Source: Chara braunii
Lineage: Eukaryota; Streptophyta; Charophyceae; Charales; Characeae
DNA length: 28,435 nt
Assembly (NCBI GenBank): GCA_003427395.1
Contig: BFEA01000280.1
Coordinates: forward strand, 765,454-793,888
Reading direction: 5' to 3'
Positions 26,341 through 28,435 of the stretch are shown here, in pieces. The stretch's first letter is position 1; each line of letters starts with the position of its first letter. Made by a program: the position numbers and the translations under genes. The notes under the pieces are model-generated. The model worked only from the letters and a program-made list of their open reading frames with translations, did no database searches and was not told the DNA's origin.

Positions 26341-27212
26341 AACCGCGGCAAGGCAAGTGTATGTACAGGCAGATAAGCAGCTAGAGCACAAGTCAGGCTA
26401 CGAGCATGGCAAGCAAGCAGACAGATAGTCGGTTGGACTATTTTGAAGATAAAGCGGCCTCTTACGTTGTCAGTTGCTTTATCTTGCGCGAAGCACCCTC
26501 GCCGAAGAAGCGTTGCTAAGTGAGTACACCATTTGTTTGTAAGTCCATCAAGAGCGCTTCGCACCTTTCCAGGAGTCATGTTACTGGGCTTGTGCAAGTG
26601 GAGCAAACCAAGCAGATGACAAGGTGGATATATAGTGCGCGAACAGGCGACCAAACAGGCCGAAAGGCAATGGCTCACTCTTGCAGTAAGGAACAAACTG
26701 AAGTACCACTTACACCACAAGGAAACCCTGCAGACTGGAGTCGCACCAGCATCAAGAGCCAGGGAGAGATCGTTAATGGAAGGCCGAAAATTCGGTGTTT
26801 TTCAGTGCATCGCCACAAGCAACCTAAAGCACATACATATCACACAAAAAACGAAATCAAGAAACAAGACAAAAAATCAAGGCAATATGGCAGTTTCGAT
26901 GAAAAATTCGACGAGAATGACACCACCTATTAACCACGTGTGGAGCCAGGGAGTCACTTTGACAAATGTCTGTTACCACCAGGGAGCACGCAGGCACACA
27001 GCCATCCGGAACACATCAGGCACCCTAACAGTGTGTTACGGCCACTCCTAACTGCCAGCAACTGAATATTTGGAGCATTTCTAACATTCTGATTACACTT
27101 GGAGATGAATGAGAAGGCAGGGAAGAAACACAGCCAATGCATGGTGGAGAACATAAAGAACATACATTATAGGGACAAGAAGAAAATATTCAAAATAAGT
27201 TTTGAAAATCGT
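26341..27212. other. Non-coding stretch, no gene recognised
   Basis: Open frames up to 165 codons exist on both strands without recognisable domains, signal sequences or splice structure. 26810-26890 is A-rich. Nothing else stands out. Confidence 0.4.
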
Positions 27213-27213
27213 A

Positions 27214-27262
<49 letters not shown>

Positions 27263-27375
27263 TTTCGTGTGTGTGTGTGAGTTTGTGTGAGTTTGTGTGA
27301 GTTTGTGCATGTGTGTGTGTGCACGCGCCACATGTGTGCGAGTTTGTGTGCACGTGTGTGTATGTGTGTGCGCTG
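27213..27375 (+). repeat. Long interrupted GT microsatellite
   Basis: (GT)n of about 48 bp followed by interrupted GTGTGAGTTT and GTGTGCACG variants to 27375. Frames through it (Cys/Val or His/Thr runs) are artefacts. Confidence 0.95.
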
Positions 27376-28121
27376 CGTGCTGAACAGCACCTCTGTGAAA
27401 AGGCATATGTGACAGACAATCTCGTCCCCCTCCCCCCCCGCCTCAAAAAAAAAAAAAAAGTGTGCGACAGACAAATCTCGTCCAAGTAAAAAAAAATAAT
27501 TTTTTTTGCATGTGTGTGCTAAGGGAGGCAGAGAACATGTTTCTCCCCTAGATTTTCATGTCAAAATTCTTTTTTTGTTTTGTGTTTTTCCAACTTTTTT
27601 GTTAAAAATGTTTCAATTTTCAGCTCTCGGCCTGAAATCTTGATTGTTTTTTTTGTCCTGTGTGCGTGGAATCTCGGGAAAATGCAACAGCTTTGGGAGA
27701 AAATATTTATCAGTCAAAACCCAGTGAGTGCTGTGAGCTACCATCGTCCTTCCTCTTCCTTCCTTCCTTTTCTCCGCTTCGTGTCTCACCAGGCCTCATG
27801 GCACTACTCAGCAAATTGCGCTTCTGGCAAGTGCGGCCTCGTTGCGCACACTCATCTCATACTTCTGACATAAAGCAAGTTGTGGAACTGATGTTTGGCC
27901 ATTTGTGAAACACAAGTTTGTGTGCTTGATGTCTGTGTTCGCTCCGAAATTCTAATCATTTCTACCCTCTGGCCCTCCTCCAACCTCCTCTCCGCTTCCA
28001 CCCCCGCCCCCCTCCAACAAACCCTTGAACTCAGCAATCCGATTATTAAAAAAGAACAAAAGAAAAAACAGCGAGGTCTGCATGCTCTTGACGAGCAGTC
28101 TGTTCCGGCAGTCGGAAACAA
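27376..28121. other. Non-coding stretch with homopolymer runs
   Basis: A run at 27445-27459, several T runs near 27498-27655, and pyrimidine-rich sequence at 27750-27780 and 27960-28020. No gene or RNA is recognised. Confidence 0.4.
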
Positions 28122-28313
28122 ACAAAAAAAAAAAGACTGGGCACTTCCCGGCTGGCCTGGATCGGCCAGGCAGACCGCTAAGGTGGACCGGGCCACCTGC
28201 CTGGGCACTTCCCGTGCTGCAGTGTTCACAGGGGTCATGCTAATCTTCTCTGTATTGTACCTATCGTTCCAACTTCCAATCTTAAACCGCAAGTACACGG
28301 CCCCAGCCTTGCA
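28122..28313 (-). pseudogene. U6: Chimeric repeat containing a U6 snRNA fragment
   Basis: Minus-strand 28272-28231 reads TTGGAACGATA, nine extra bases, then CAGAGAAGATTAGCATGACCCC, the central U6 region with an insertion (28256-28264) just before the ACAGAGA box. The U6 5' stem and 3' domain are absent. Upstream in the same sense is the 32-bp dispersed repeat (28282-28313). Downstream come hairpin-forming GCCTGG/CCAGGC sequence and a repeated GGGAAGTGCCCAG, ending in a T-run at about 28132-28122 that could act as a Pol III terminator. It is a fragment, not a functional snRNA. Confidence 0.7.
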
Positions 28314-28405
28314 GAAAGTTTTTGTCGCAACAAGCAAAACTCGGAGGGGCCGTGCGGCGTGGGCACCGTTGAAAAAAAAAATCGGCGGTCTTCAAAGTGA
28401 TGCGC

Positions 28406-28430
28406 AAAAAAAAAAAAAAAAAAAAAAAAA
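28406..28430 (+). repeat. A25 homopolymer
   Basis: A run at the window end, preceded by an A10 run at about 28371. It may be a retroposon tail; no element body is recognised to its left beyond the U6-containing chimera. Confidence 0.8.
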
Positions 28431-28435
28431 CCGGC

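Noticed and set aside
26223-26720. 165-codon open frame on the minus strand
   Set aside because: Cys/Leu-rich composition over repeat-derived sequence, with no recognisable domain or homologous frame in the sister repeat copy.

Overview
The window looks like repeat-rich nuclear DNA from a green-plant-lineage eukaryote. A streptophyte alga such as a charophyte is a reasonable guess, not a demonstrated identification. The clues are two Ty3/gypsy-type retrotransposons, one with a chromodomain-like tail, a U6 snRNA copy with the plant-style 5' stem, a short CCCTAAA-like telomeric string, several tRNA-derived short retroposons, and many microsatellites. I found no complete host protein-coding gene. 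One short candidate internal exon (22083-22145) is the only plausible host coding signal.

Layout. 1-3950 is non-coding: a duplicated 52-bp sequence, a six-unit array of hairpins sharing one loop sequence (211-558), a smaller hairpin cluster (1531-1597), and a tRNA-like SINE head (3222-3291). 3954-7637 (minus strand) is a decayed Ty3/gypsy element with gag, protease, reverse transcriptase and the start of RNase H. It carries several stops and frameshifts and no integrase. 7650-13220 has no convincing gene. It holds a 20-bp minisatellite, GAA and TTC/TGC microsatellites, a dense run of ten mostly perfect hairpins at 9166-9475, 37-bp and 89-bp tandem duplications, and a (GT)30 tract.

13222-21339 (minus strand) is a nearly full-length Ty3/gypsy element of about 8.1 kb: 5' LTR at 20415-21339, leader, gag, pro-pol, polypurine tract, and 3' LTR at 13222-14094 with a 220-N gap. 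By hand count the LTRs differ at 15 of 653 comparable positions. A canonical -1 frameshift heptamer, GGGAAAC, sits in the 13-nt overlap where gag must hand over to pol. This copy is inactive as assembled: one extra base in gag, two indels and two nonsense codons in pol, and a seven-residue shortening of the integrase core.

21340-28435 is a graveyard of small retroposons and satellites: clustered tRNA-derived SINE pieces, a full-length U6 snRNA retrocopy with an A tail and 13-bp target duplications, a palindromic minisatellite, a 283-bp tandem repeat whose second copy received two insertions, a long GT tract and a second, chimeric U6 fragment.

The two hairpin arrays (211-558 and 9166-9475) are the least explained structures. 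Their stems differ in sequence but are mostly perfectly paired, which chance does not readily produce. Their function is unknown.
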